From Candidatus Poribacteria bacterium (lineage in GTDB: Bacteria > Poribacteria > WGA-4E > WGA-3G), in the NCBI GenBank assembly GCA_007571355.1, contig RKRO01000453.1, forward strand, positions 1-5,973: a DNA stretch of 5,973 nucleotides. The letters are read 5' to 3'. Below the pieces are notes generated by a model. The model saw nothing but the letters and a program-made list of their open reading frames with translations. It searched no databases and had not been told where the DNA came from. This document shows, piece after piece, positions 1-5,436 of the stretch. The position numbers and the translations under genes were made by a program. The first letter of the stretch is position 1, and every line of letters starts with the position of its first letter.

Positions 1-156
1 AAAATCATGCCAATTCAAAAATACCAAAATAGACAGATAATTTGGACAAGTGTGTGTTATTTAACACAATGGAGAAGGGTATTCAGGAAAATGTATCAAA
101 TTGAAAACACATTGGGCCGGTTTGATTAGCGGCTTGTTTACATTGTTCAAGCGGCT
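1..156. other. Non-coding left flank, AT-rich
   Basis: This stretch lies beyond the stop codon of the nadD-like gene and up to the window edge. No credible coding sequence is seen on either strand. It holds the TGTG-N8-CACA near-palindrome at 53-68. It also has an 8-base direct repeat AGCGGCTT at 128-135 and 150-157, the second copy touching the nadD-like stop codon. I see no GC-rich hairpin followed by a T-run on the leftward strand, so no intrinsic terminator can be called for the leftward transcript. A gene further left may begin outside the window. Confidence 0.6.
53..68. repeat. 16-bp near-palindrome TGTGTTA-TT-TAACACA, possible operator
   Basis: Two perfect 7-base inverted arms, at 53-59 and 62-68, flank a TT centre. 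The outer half-sites have the spacing TGTG-N8-CACA. This is the same geometry as a CRP-type site (TGTGA-N6-TCACA), except that the fifth base of each arm is T/A instead of A/T. Read as RNA it would be a short A/U-rich hairpin with no U-tract after it, so a DNA-binding site is more likely than a terminator. The regulated gene, if any, would probably lie left of the window. The CRP/FNR-family link is inference from geometry only. Confidence 0.35.
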
Positions 157-906
157 TTAGTCAAGCATTGCAAGGAGACTCGGTGGCAAAAGATGTTCAA
201 CGGTTTCGCCGTGCTCTAACAGATCACGAACCTCTGTTGAGGACATGTACGCATAAACATCGGGCAACAGAATACCTGAAACGTAGGGGGCATAGTGGCA
301 GATTTCCGGTTGTGCCATGAAGGTCTCTATCGCCTTAATATCTGCCGCTGCGCGGTTTGCTACAATAACACGTGCGGATACAAACAACGCTTGCAATTCA
401 GCGTGAAAATCGGTATAGTATTTTGCGTCGAAAATTCTGACGAGAGTGTCATATCCAACGATGAAGTTGAACGTCGTGTCCGGCGAGAACAACGTCTTTA
501 ATGCAGTGACCTTGTCAATATACCTACCGTGGCTTGATACCCCGACTGAAATCCGGGGCCGGTTCTCCGCATATTTTATGAGCGTTAGGAGTCTCGCTGC
601 AAGCGGTAAACCGAACACGGGTTTGTCAACGTTCGCCTTCGCGAGCAGTAGAAGCAGTTCATCTAACTGATATTTAGCAACCGTATCCTCCACTATTTTT
701 ATATGTGCAACGGTCAACGGATTGAAAGAACCTGAGAAGATACCAAGTTTTTTAGTGTGTCGAAAATTTTGTAGCATCGCGCGGTGAACAAATTCTATCC
801 GTGGCGGTCCCGATGAATCCAACTGCTCTAAGAGTTCAGTGTACCGTTCATAATCCGGATGTTCCTTGCATTTTTGTATTAATAGGTTCAATGATGCGTT
901 TGTCAT
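157..906 (-). CDS. NadD/NMNAT-like nucleotidylyltransferase
   Basis: Predicted cytosolic nucleotidylyltransferase of the NadD/NMNAT type. Such enzymes join nicotinate or nicotinamide mononucleotide to AMP from ATP in NAD synthesis. Numbered from the ATG at 906 (249 aa), the N-terminal nucleotide-binding motif is GIFSGSFNPLTVAH at residues 55-68. Its T65-x-x-H68 stands where the family has (H/T)xGH. The second family motif is SSTEVR at 222-227, matching the ISSTxIR signature. About 54 residues precede the first motif, whereas bacterial NadD usually starts almost directly with it, so there is an N-terminal extension. The frame stays open back to a TTG at 936 (259 aa), but that codon has no purine-rich site upstream. 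The ATG at 906 has AGG about 9 nt before it and is preferred. It is the last gene of the leftward run, 51 nt after mazG. The superfamily is secure. The exact substrate (NaMN, NMN or another nucleotide) is not, so no symbol is given. Confidence 0.8.
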   Translation of the reverse strand: MTNASLNLLIQKCKEHPDYERYTELLEQLDSSGPPRIEFVHRAMLQNFRHTKKLGIFSGSFNPLTVAHIKIVEDTVAKYQLDELLLLLAKANVDKPVFGLPLAARLLTLIKYAENRPRISVGVSSHGRYIDKVTALKTLFSPDTTFNFIVGYDTLVRIFDAKYYTDFHAELQALFVSARVIVANRAAADIKAIETFMAQPEICHYAPYVSGILLPDVYAYMSSTEVRDLLEHGETVEHLLPPSLLAMLD

Positions 907-927
907 GATCGTGTACCTGTGTCCGTA

Positions 928-957
928 TCCTGTCAAAAGGTGTGGGTGTAGACAGGA
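928..957 (-). repeat. Inverted repeat (7-bp stem, 16-nt loop) in the mazG-nadD gap
   Basis: The arms TCCTGTC (928-934) and GACAGGA (951-957) are perfect inverted copies separated by 16 nt. In the leftward transcript this would form a hairpin just after the mazG stop codon. It would include the last base of the alternative TTG start at 936 and lie about 20 nt ahead of the preferred ATG at 906. No U-run follows it, so it is not an intrinsic terminator. It could be an mRNA-processing or stability element, or chance. The unpaired loop is long for a strong structure. Confidence 0.4.
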
Positions 958-1749
958 CTAATCCTCGCCGGTTTCTGCTTTCTTTGCCGCTTCCCAGATA
1001 GCGTCCAAACTTTCTAAATCTTGTGCTTCAAAATTCGTGCCACGGCGTTCTAATTCCGCTTCCATCCATTTAAAACGCCACATAAACTTTCGGTTCGCCT
1101 GTCGTAGTGTCTCCTCGGCTTGGATCTCCATAAAACGACATAGATTAACGATAGCAAACAGCAGGTCTCCGAGTTCCATCGCAGTTGCTTCGGGTTTATC
1201 TGTCTGGATACTTGCCTTAACCTCTTCAAGTTCTTCTTCGACCTTAGCGACGACATCGGTAAGGTCATCCCAATCGAAACCGACACGCGCTGCCCGGTTC
1301 TGTATCTTCTGTGCGCGGAGCAGCATAGGGAGCGCATTCGGAATTCCATCAAGGACAGATTCCCGATCCTCGTAACCCGATTCCGAACGTTTAATCGCTT
1401 CCCAATTCTTCACCACTTCATCCGAATTCTCAACATCGACATCCCCAAACACGTGCGGATGCCGCCGGATCAGTTTTTCTGTTAATGTCTCAATTACGCC
1501 GTATACATCAAAATTTTTGTGTTCGGCTGCGATCTGTGCCTGGAGCATAATGTTCAAAAGCAGGTCTCCGAGTTCCTCTTCCAATTTTTTCGGATCCGCA
1601 GCGTCAATCGCTTCAAGAGTCTCATAGGTTTCCTCAATAAGTGTAGATTTCAACGTTTCATGTGTCTGCTCTCGATCCCACGGACATCCGTTTTCGCTCC
1701 GCAGCGTCGCTATGACATCAACTAATTCCTTAAATAGGTCTTTCGACAT
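958..1749 (-). CDS. mazG: Nucleoside triphosphate pyrophosphohydrolase MazG
   Basis: Cytosolic house-cleaning enzyme that hydrolyses (d)NTPs to the monophosphate and pyrophosphate. It is linked in E. coli to removing aberrant nucleotides and to lowering ppGpp under starvation. At 263 aa it has the length of E. coli MazG and both tandem MazG domains. The N-terminal domain opens with the family signature CPWDREQTHETLK (22-34), followed by metal-binding EExxE at 39-43 and ELGD at 59-62. RRHPHVFGD is at 95-103. The linker DGIPNALPMLLRAQKIQNRAARVGFDW precedes the second domain, whose acidic residues E172, E173, E176, E192 and D195 are intact. Both halves therefore look catalytically competent. The ATG at 1749 has a strong AGGAGA site 5 nt upstream. 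It lies 11 nt after the hydrolase gene and 51 nt before the nadD-like gene, so co-transcription is likely. Confidence 0.97.
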   Translation of the reverse strand: MSKDLFKELVDVIATLRSENGCPWDREQTHETLKSTLIEETYETLEAIDAADPKKLEEELGDLLLNIMLQAQIAAEHKNFDVYGVIETLTEKLIRRHPHVFGDVDVENSDEVVKNWEAIKRSESGYEDRESVLDGIPNALPMLLRAQKIQNRAARVGFDWDDLTDVVAKVEEELEEVKASIQTDKPEATAMELGDLLFAIVNLCRFMEIQAEETLRQANRKFMWRFKWMEAELERRGTNFEAQDLESLDAIWEAAKKAETGED

Positions 1750-1754
1750 ACAAA

Positions 1755-1760
1755 TCTCCT
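1755..1760 (-). promoter_or_regulatory. Strong Shine-Dalgarno AGGAGA for mazG
   Basis: On the leftward strand AGGAGA lies 5 nt before the mazG ATG. It follows directly on the TAG stop codon of the upstream hydrolase gene (1763-1761). Ribosomes ending on the hydrolase gene would therefore stop on top of the mazG initiation site, which fits coupled or re-initiating translation. It also fixes the mazG start at 1749. Confidence 0.8.
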
Positions 1761-3044
1761 CTACTTTATCCCGATTTTATGTTTTAAGTCTTTCACATGT
1801 TTTTGAACCGTCGCGTAGCGTTCGGCTTCTGCGAAATAGGTGAGATAGAGCTCGTAAAGCTGCAGGGCACGAGAATAGTTTTTCTCTGCTTCCGCTGCGA
1901 GCGCGCGCACCTCTAATGCATCCGCCTTTGCGTTCAACAATTCACTGAGCAGTTGTGTCGCACGCGTCTCGAAAATGCTATCACTATACGTATCCCGGAA
2001 AGTCGTTAACGCCTTCATTACCTCAGCGTACGGTTTTTTATCAAATGTCTTTTTTAACTGCTCAAGTCTTGTCTCGGCTTGCGCAGCAAGACGCGTTGCT
2101 GATTTTTGGGCTGTGCGGCACAACACTGTGTCGGGTAAAATCTCCGCAATTTGGGTGTAAATTGTGAACGCCTTCCCGAGTTTACCGTCCTTTTCAGCGG
2201 TTTGCGCCTTTTCAAATTCAGACGCAACCTGTTTCATGGGGCCGTAAGCGATAAGCCACTCCCGCATTTTGGTTTTCGTTGACCATTCTGGAGACAGACT
2301 GTGCGTCTCATTTTCCCAACCCTCAAACGTCACATCTGCGCCCCACGCTTTATAAAGCCCAGCGGCGCGTTTGGCACGTGGATAATGGGGATCGTCCAAT
2401 TCACCTGCACCGTAGAAGATAGGGTACCCGCGAATCAGCTCCGCTGGTGGAGGATTCATATCCACGTCGCGTCTGCCAGCACCAAGAATCAGGAAACCTG
2501 CTAACCGATCCAGCAACTGTTCACCTAAAACGGTCGTAGAATAACCACCTTGGCTATACCCTCCCAGGAAGATATAATCCCTTGCAATATTCAAACGCGC
2601 GGATACAAGTGCTACGACTTCATGAAAGAACGCCTTTTCAGGTGCTGTTTGGGTAGGTAGAAGGTGTCCCTTGTAATAGTCGTCACTTGCGTAATTCATA
2701 CCGACAACGATAAATCCTCTCCCCATTGTGATACGCCTGAACATCCCCGTTGAGGCTGTTCCACGGTACCCGTGGTAATAAAAAAGGACAGGAAATGGAC
2801 GTTTGTCGGTGTAATCAACCGGAACGTAAAGCAAAAAAGTTTTCCCTGTTTTTGGAGCGGTGATACGTACTTCCTTTCCGGGCAACAATTCCACATCAGA
2901 CATGGGCACATCAGCGGAGAGGACGCTGCAAAACAGGAGCAGAAGGAGTGTGCTGAAACTTATGATCTCTCCGAGCAGTTGCGAATTGTTGGCACAGAAG
3001 ATCCGTTGGATACGGCAAAGTGCGTCAAAAGGACGTGTTTTCAT
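1761..3044 (-). CDS. Secreted alpha/beta-hydrolase (esterase/PHB-depolymerase-like) with helical TPR-like C-terminus
   Basis: 427 aa. An N-terminal export signal has a long polar n-region, a hydrophobic core at about residues 27-43 (TLLLLLFCSVLSA) and a likely signal peptidase I cleavage after A44. No proper lipobox is present. The catalytic domain, about 50-265, resembles secreted esterases of the LpqC/PHB-depolymerase group. It has a YVPVDY start, the oxyanion-type HGYRG at 91-95, the nucleophile elbow GYSQGG with S164, an acid candidate D217 or D218 in GAGELDDPHYP, and the catalytic His H248 in ETHSLSPEW. The substrate cannot be read from sequence. Residues about 266-427 are alpha-helical with TPR-like stretches, for example GKAFTIYTQIAEILP and the segment ending in LQLYELYLTYF. 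This suggests a protein-binding tail. The start overlaps the upstream gene's stop as ATGA (3044-3041), indicating translational coupling. No clear SD is close to the ATG, which supports coupling. mazG follows after 11 nt. Confidence 0.85.
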   Translation of the reverse strand: MKTRPFDALCRIQRIFCANNSQLLGEIISFSTLLLLLFCSVLSADVPMSDVELLPGKEVRITAPKTGKTFLLYVPVDYTDKRPFPVLFYYHGYRGTASTGMFRRITMGRGFIVVGMNYASDDYYKGHLLPTQTAPEKAFFHEVVALVSARLNIARDYIFLGGYSQGGYSTTVLGEQLLDRLAGFLILGAGRRDVDMNPPPAELIRGYPIFYGAGELDDPHYPRAKRAAGLYKAWGADVTFEGWENETHSLSPEWSTKTKMREWLIAYGPMKQVASEFEKAQTAEKDGKLGKAFTIYTQIAEILPDTVLCRTAQKSATRLAAQAETRLEQLKKTFDKKPYAEVMKALTTFRDTYSDSIFETRATQLLSELLNAKADALEVRALAAEAEKNYSRALQLYELYLTYFAEAERYATVQKHVKDLKHKIGIK

Positions 3045-3742
3045 GCGTCTGTCGTTTCCGCCTGCAGGGATTCTAATTGAAGGATGAGTTGACCGAGCTG
3101 CAGCCGTAGCAGTAGTGTATAGATTTGCATCAACAAGGTAACTTGTGCTTCTGTTGGCAGATCGCTGGCATAAATCACGGCGAGTAGTTTATCTGCGCGA
3201 TCGCGGACCTGCGCGGCTTTCTCGAAGTCGTCCGTTTCTGTTTCTGGCGTGCTCTCCTTGATAAACTGCCATAAACGATCCTGAATTTCGAGCATATAAT
3301 TTTTTGCCATCGCGGTGCGTGCTTTCTTCGCTGAATCTACCCAGATGGTATTCGCCTTCCAATTCAGCATAAAGGCAATACTATTGATAACCACATCACG
3401 AAGCGTGTCCTCGCCAGAGAGCAATTCTTCTAAGTTTGTTATGCCCTCCGCTTCTGCCGAGAAGGTGCGAACGCGCTTGAAATCTTTCATATTTGTCAAC
3501 AACACTTCGTTTTCTGCGATGAGCCGCCAATAATCGGCACTCGTTGAAAGCAGGACTTCTACGCGATTGCAAACGGTGTCGGGAATTTGCGCGCGGACAC
3601 AGTAGTAATGGAGACTGTGAAGTCGACTCCGAAAAAGTTGTAAACTTTCAGTCGTCTGGATTTCCGACGAACGGGCAATATTCGGGAGGAGTTCCTCCCG
3701 AATCTGATTCAAAAGTGTTGGGACAGTGCGTTCAACGTTCAT
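3041..3742 (-). CDS. Unrecognised all-helical cytosolic protein, first gene of leftward run
   Basis: I do not recognise this family. From the ATG at 3742 it is 233 aa. The frame is open back to a TTG at 3754, but that codon has no SD, while the ATG has GGGG 6 nt upstream. The sequence is predicted mainly alpha-helical and rich in Leu, Glu, Gln and Ala. It has no signal peptide or membrane segment. The leucine-rich C-terminal stretch near residues 205-228 (VTLLMQIYTLLLRLQLGQLI) looks amphipathic and suited to helix packing or self-association. Two cysteines (YYC, TVC) lie in the N-terminal third, with no paired metal-site pattern. It is co-transcribed with the secreted hydrolase gene through an ATGA overlap. 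It is headed by a plausible sigma70 promoter whose start would give a leader of about 45 nt. Being real is supported by the operon position, overlap and promoter. Its function is unknown. Confidence 0.75.
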   Translation of the reverse strand: MNVERTVPTLLNQIREELLPNIARSSEIQTTESLQLFRSRLHSLHYYCVRAQIPDTVCNRVEVLLSTSADYWRLIAENEVLLTNMKDFKRVRTFSAEAEGITNLEELLSGEDTLRDVVINSIAFMLNWKANTIWVDSAKKARTAMAKNYMLEIQDRLWQFIKESTPETETDDFEKAAQVRDRADKLLAVIYASDLPTEAQVTLLMQIYTLLLRLQLGQLILQLESLQAETTDA

Positions 3743-3793
3743 ATACAACCCCAATAGATCAGAAATATTATTAGCGCGATCTATGTGTTTAAT

Positions 3794-3822
3794 AGAATAG
3801 CAGGTTTCTTGTAAAAAGTCAA
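3794..3822 (-). promoter_or_regulatory. Leftward sigma70-type promoter (TTGACT-17-TATTCT, extended -10)
   Basis: On the leftward strand there is a -35 TTGACT (3822-3817, 5 of 6 to consensus). A 17-nt spacer separates it from the -10 TATTCT (3799-3794, 4 of 6), which is preceded by TGC and so forms an extended -10. Transcription would start near 3787, about 45 nt before the ATG at 3742. It would drive the helical protein, hydrolase, mazG and nadD-like genes. Its -35 is one base away from the -35 of the rightward promoter. Confidence 0.6.
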
Positions 3823-3828
3823 TTTGAC
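3818..3828. repeat. Palindrome GTCAA-T-TTGAC shared by two -35 elements
   Basis: An 11-bp perfect palindrome around a single T. Each arm contains five of the six bases of one of the two opposed -35 hexamers (3817-3822 leftward, 3824-3829 rightward). It may simply result from two near-consensus -35 boxes placed back to back. Alternatively it may be a dimeric regulator's operator that would shut both promoters together. Confidence 0.6.
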
Positions 3829-3853
3829 AATTATATAAGAATTATGTTAGCAT
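3824..3853 (+). promoter_or_regulatory. Rightward sigma70-type promoter (TTGACA-18-TAGCAT, extended -10)
   Basis: A perfect -35 TTGACA (3824-3829) is followed by an 18-nt spacer and TAGCAT (3848-3853, 4 of 6 to consensus). The TGt just before it (3845-3847) makes an extended -10. Transcription would start near 3860, giving a leader of about 30 nt that contains the SD at 3880-3885. This start lies after the upstream in-frame ATG at 3852, so that codon would not be in the mRNA. An alternative -10, TATAAG at 3834-3839, lacks a good -35. Confidence 0.6.
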
Positions 3854-3879
3854 GTGGACAGGTAACACCTGGAGCGGAT

Positions 3880-3885
3880 GGAGAA
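3880..3885 (+). promoter_or_regulatory. Shine-Dalgarno GGAGAA that fixes the start at 3891
   Basis: GGAGAA lies 5 nt before the ATG at 3891. The in-frame ATG at 3852 has no comparable site and overlaps the proposed -10 element. Starting at 3891 also gives a normal signal peptide, so three independent signs agree. Confidence 0.75.
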
Positions 3886-3890
3886 GTGTC

Positions 3891-4439
3891 ATGAGATTGC
3901 ATATCACCATTATTATCTGTATCGCGTTTTTCGGGATACCCGCGAGTTTCGCCGATGAAAAACCAGAACTAACACCGCCAAAAGTCGGCGACACAGCACC
4001 CAATTGGACACTCCAAGACCCTAAAGAAAAGGAACACAACCTGAAAAAACTACGTGGTAAAGTCGTTTTTCTGATTCTCGGCAACCGGAAAATTCGCAAA
4101 GAAGACGACAAATGGGCAGAAGCGTTCCAGAAGGATTACCGAGAGAACGAACAAGTTACCGCTTATATCATTGCTGATATGCGGAGCGTCCCCGGGTTTA
4201 TACCGAAACGATTCATCAGAGGACAACTCAAGAGAAATCCGCCCCCAGTGAAATTCCTACTCGATTGGAAAGGAGAGGTGCATAAACAGTATCAGACAGA
4301 AAAAGAGAAACCGACACTCTACCTAATCTCACAGAAAGGGACGATTGTATTCCATCAAAAAGCGAATTTCAAACCAGAAATTTACGTGGCACTTAAAAAG
4401 GAAATCGACAAACTTTTAGCAATGCCGGATGCAAAGTAA
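3891..4439 (+). CDS. Exported thioredoxin-fold protein lacking cysteines, YtfJ-like
   Basis: 182 aa from the preferred ATG. A signal peptide occupies residues 1-21 (IIICIAFFGIPASFA), with cleavage after SFA. The mature part opens like a redoxin/TlpA domain: VGDTAPNWTLQD at 32-43, then NLKKLRGKVVFLIL at 50-63, the strand before the usual CxxC. There the protein reads GNRKIRKEDD. The only cysteine in the whole protein is C10 in the signal peptide, so no thiol redox chemistry is possible in the mature form. Later parts resemble E. coli YtfJ: a VPGFIPKRFIR segment (100-110), FLLDWKGEVHKQY (122-134), P141 at the cis-proline position, and LYLISQKGTIVFHQ (143-156). Expected location is the periplasm or outside the cell. 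YtfJ itself is poorly understood, so the role is open (binding or chaperone is more likely than catalysis). It is the first gene of the rightward run, 67 nt before the membrane protein gene. Confidence 0.8.
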   Translation: MRLHITIIICIAFFGIPASFADEKPELTPPKVGDTAPNWTLQDPKEKEHNLKKLRGKVVFLILGNRKIRKEDDKWAEAFQKDYRENEQVTAYIIADMRSVPGFIPKRFIRGQLKRNPPPVKFLLDWKGEVHKQYQTEKEKPTLYLISQKGTIVFHQKANFKPEIYVALKKEIDKLLAMPDAK

Positions 4440-4506
4440 TCCACCGTAAATTGACATCGCGGTGCAGGTATCAGTTGTACACGATCCTCTGGGATAGGAG
4501 AAAGAT

Positions 4507-5415
4507 ATGTCTACGAAAACAAAAGGGGAAAATTATTCACCTCAACCAGTCGTTCCGAAGGCAGGGAAAACGCTTGAAGACTATTTGTTCAACCCGATCT
4601 TTCCACTTGTTACTGGGCTGCTCCTTGGCGGATTCGGGCTGTTCGCGATGTGGGTGGCAGCAGACGATACGCTGTTCCACACTTTAGCCTTATTTCTCAC
4701 TGTCTGCGGCTTCTCCTCCGCTGCTTATGGACTGATGGGAACGCTGGAGGACAAACAACCTAAAAAACTTACGAAAAGTGAACGACAAGAAGTACTCGCA
4801 CTTTCTCAGAGTTTGAAGGTCCGTTACCCGACCTACACATTGAAGGTTCATAAATTAAAAGAAAAGCATGAAATGCTGCATGAGAAGTTCCCTGAAGTGC
4901 GAGCATACGCTGAGGAATTCAACCACCGTCTCAAGATGTTCCAATCTGGGTTAACTGAATTAGAGACACAACTCCACGATAATCTGAGGAAGCAAGCACC
5001 TGTTATAGATAAAGACGATGTGGACGGTATCGCAAAGAAAATCATCTGGTCGGATAAGCAGCTTGAGTTGACGCAGTTAGGGACCGCCTTAAAAACATTA
5101 GCTGAGACGGAAAGTCCGGTAGTACCAGAGAATTACCGGAACGTGCTGAGCCAAGTTCGTAAAGACTTTAAAAAATTGGAGGGTGGCATAACGCTTTACC
5201 ACGAATTACTAACAACATGTACCAGAGAGACCGATCCGTATGACGTTATCCAAGCGTTGCAAGCAGAAGTTGAAGGGATCGATGCCCTCATAGCACAGCA
5301 TGAAGCCGAATTGCAAAGACTGGAAACATGCACCCTCACGCAATACGAGATGTCTAAAATGGCTCTGTCACTGTTTCAAGAACGTTTTGAAGCGTTCAAA
5401 GCGGGTTGCGAATAA
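4507..5415 (+). CDS. Two-TM membrane protein with long helical/coiled-coil cytoplasmic tail, family unrecognised
   Basis: 302 aa. The ATG is preceded by AGGAG (4496-4500) at 6 nt. A polar, lysine-containing N-terminus of about 30 residues leads into a transmembrane hairpin: TM1 at about 31-52 (FPLVTGLLLGGFGLFAMWVA) and TM2 at about 56-78. A short periplasmic turn containing DD (53-54) connects them. Lysines before TM1 and KK after TM2 fit both ends being cytoplasmic. The remaining 220 residues are charged and helical with heptad-like stretches around 110-160 and 250-295. This suggests coiled-coil oligomerisation or a scaffold. No enzymatic motif is visible. It lies 67 nt after the YtfJ-like gene and 21 nt before the epimerase gene, so co-transcription with the latter is likely. 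Proximity suggests an envelope role, but function is unknown. Confidence 0.85.
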   Translation: MSTKTKGENYSPQPVVPKAGKTLEDYLFNPIFPLVTGLLLGGFGLFAMWVAADDTLFHTLALFLTVCGFSSAAYGLMGTLEDKQPKKLTKSERQEVLALSQSLKVRYPTYTLKVHKLKEKHEMLHEKFPEVRAYAEEFNHRLKMFQSGLTELETQLHDNLRKQAPVIDKDDVDGIAKKIIWSDKQLELTQLGTALKTLAETESPVVPENYRNVLSQVRKDFKKLEGGITLYHELLTTCTRETDPYDVIQALQAEVEGIDALIAQHEAELQRLETCTLTQYEMSKMALSLFQERFEAFKAGCE

Positions 5416-5436
5416 CCGTGAAAGGGAGTAGATACG

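Noticed and set aside
1..8. Leftward ATG at 8-6 as the start of another gene
   Set aside because: Only eight bases remain to the window edge and no SD precedes it, so it cannot be supported.
128..157. Direct repeat AGCGGCTT (128-135 and 150-157) as an iteron or attachment site
   Set aside because: Only two 8-base copies, one partly inside the nadD-like stop region, with no integrase, replication gene or further copies nearby.
907..936. TTG at 936 as start of the nadD-like gene
   Set aside because: The sequence upstream on the leftward strand is pyrimidine-rich with no SD, and the codon overlaps the inverted-repeat arm. The ATG at 906 is better placed.
3743..3754. TTG at 3754 as start of the helical orphan
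   Set aside because: No SD precedes it. The ATG at 3742 has GGGG at 6 nt.
3852..3890. Upstream in-frame ATG at 3852 as start of the YtfJ-like protein (195 aa)
   Set aside because: It has no SD, overlaps the proposed -10 element and would place 13 extra residues ahead of a normal signal peptide. The ATG at 3891 has GGAGAA at 5 nt.
4440..4506. Separate promoter or terminator between the YtfJ-like gene and the membrane protein gene
   Set aside because: A TTGACA occurs at 4451-4456, but no acceptable -10 lies 16-18 nt after it. The CACCG/CGGTG arms (4442-4446 and 4460-4464) have a 13-nt loop and no T-run.
4451..4687. Rightward 78-codon open frame overlapping the membrane protein gene
   Set aside because: It is out of frame with the membrane protein, has no SD of its own, and its product is low-complexity in basic residues, typical of a shadow frame.
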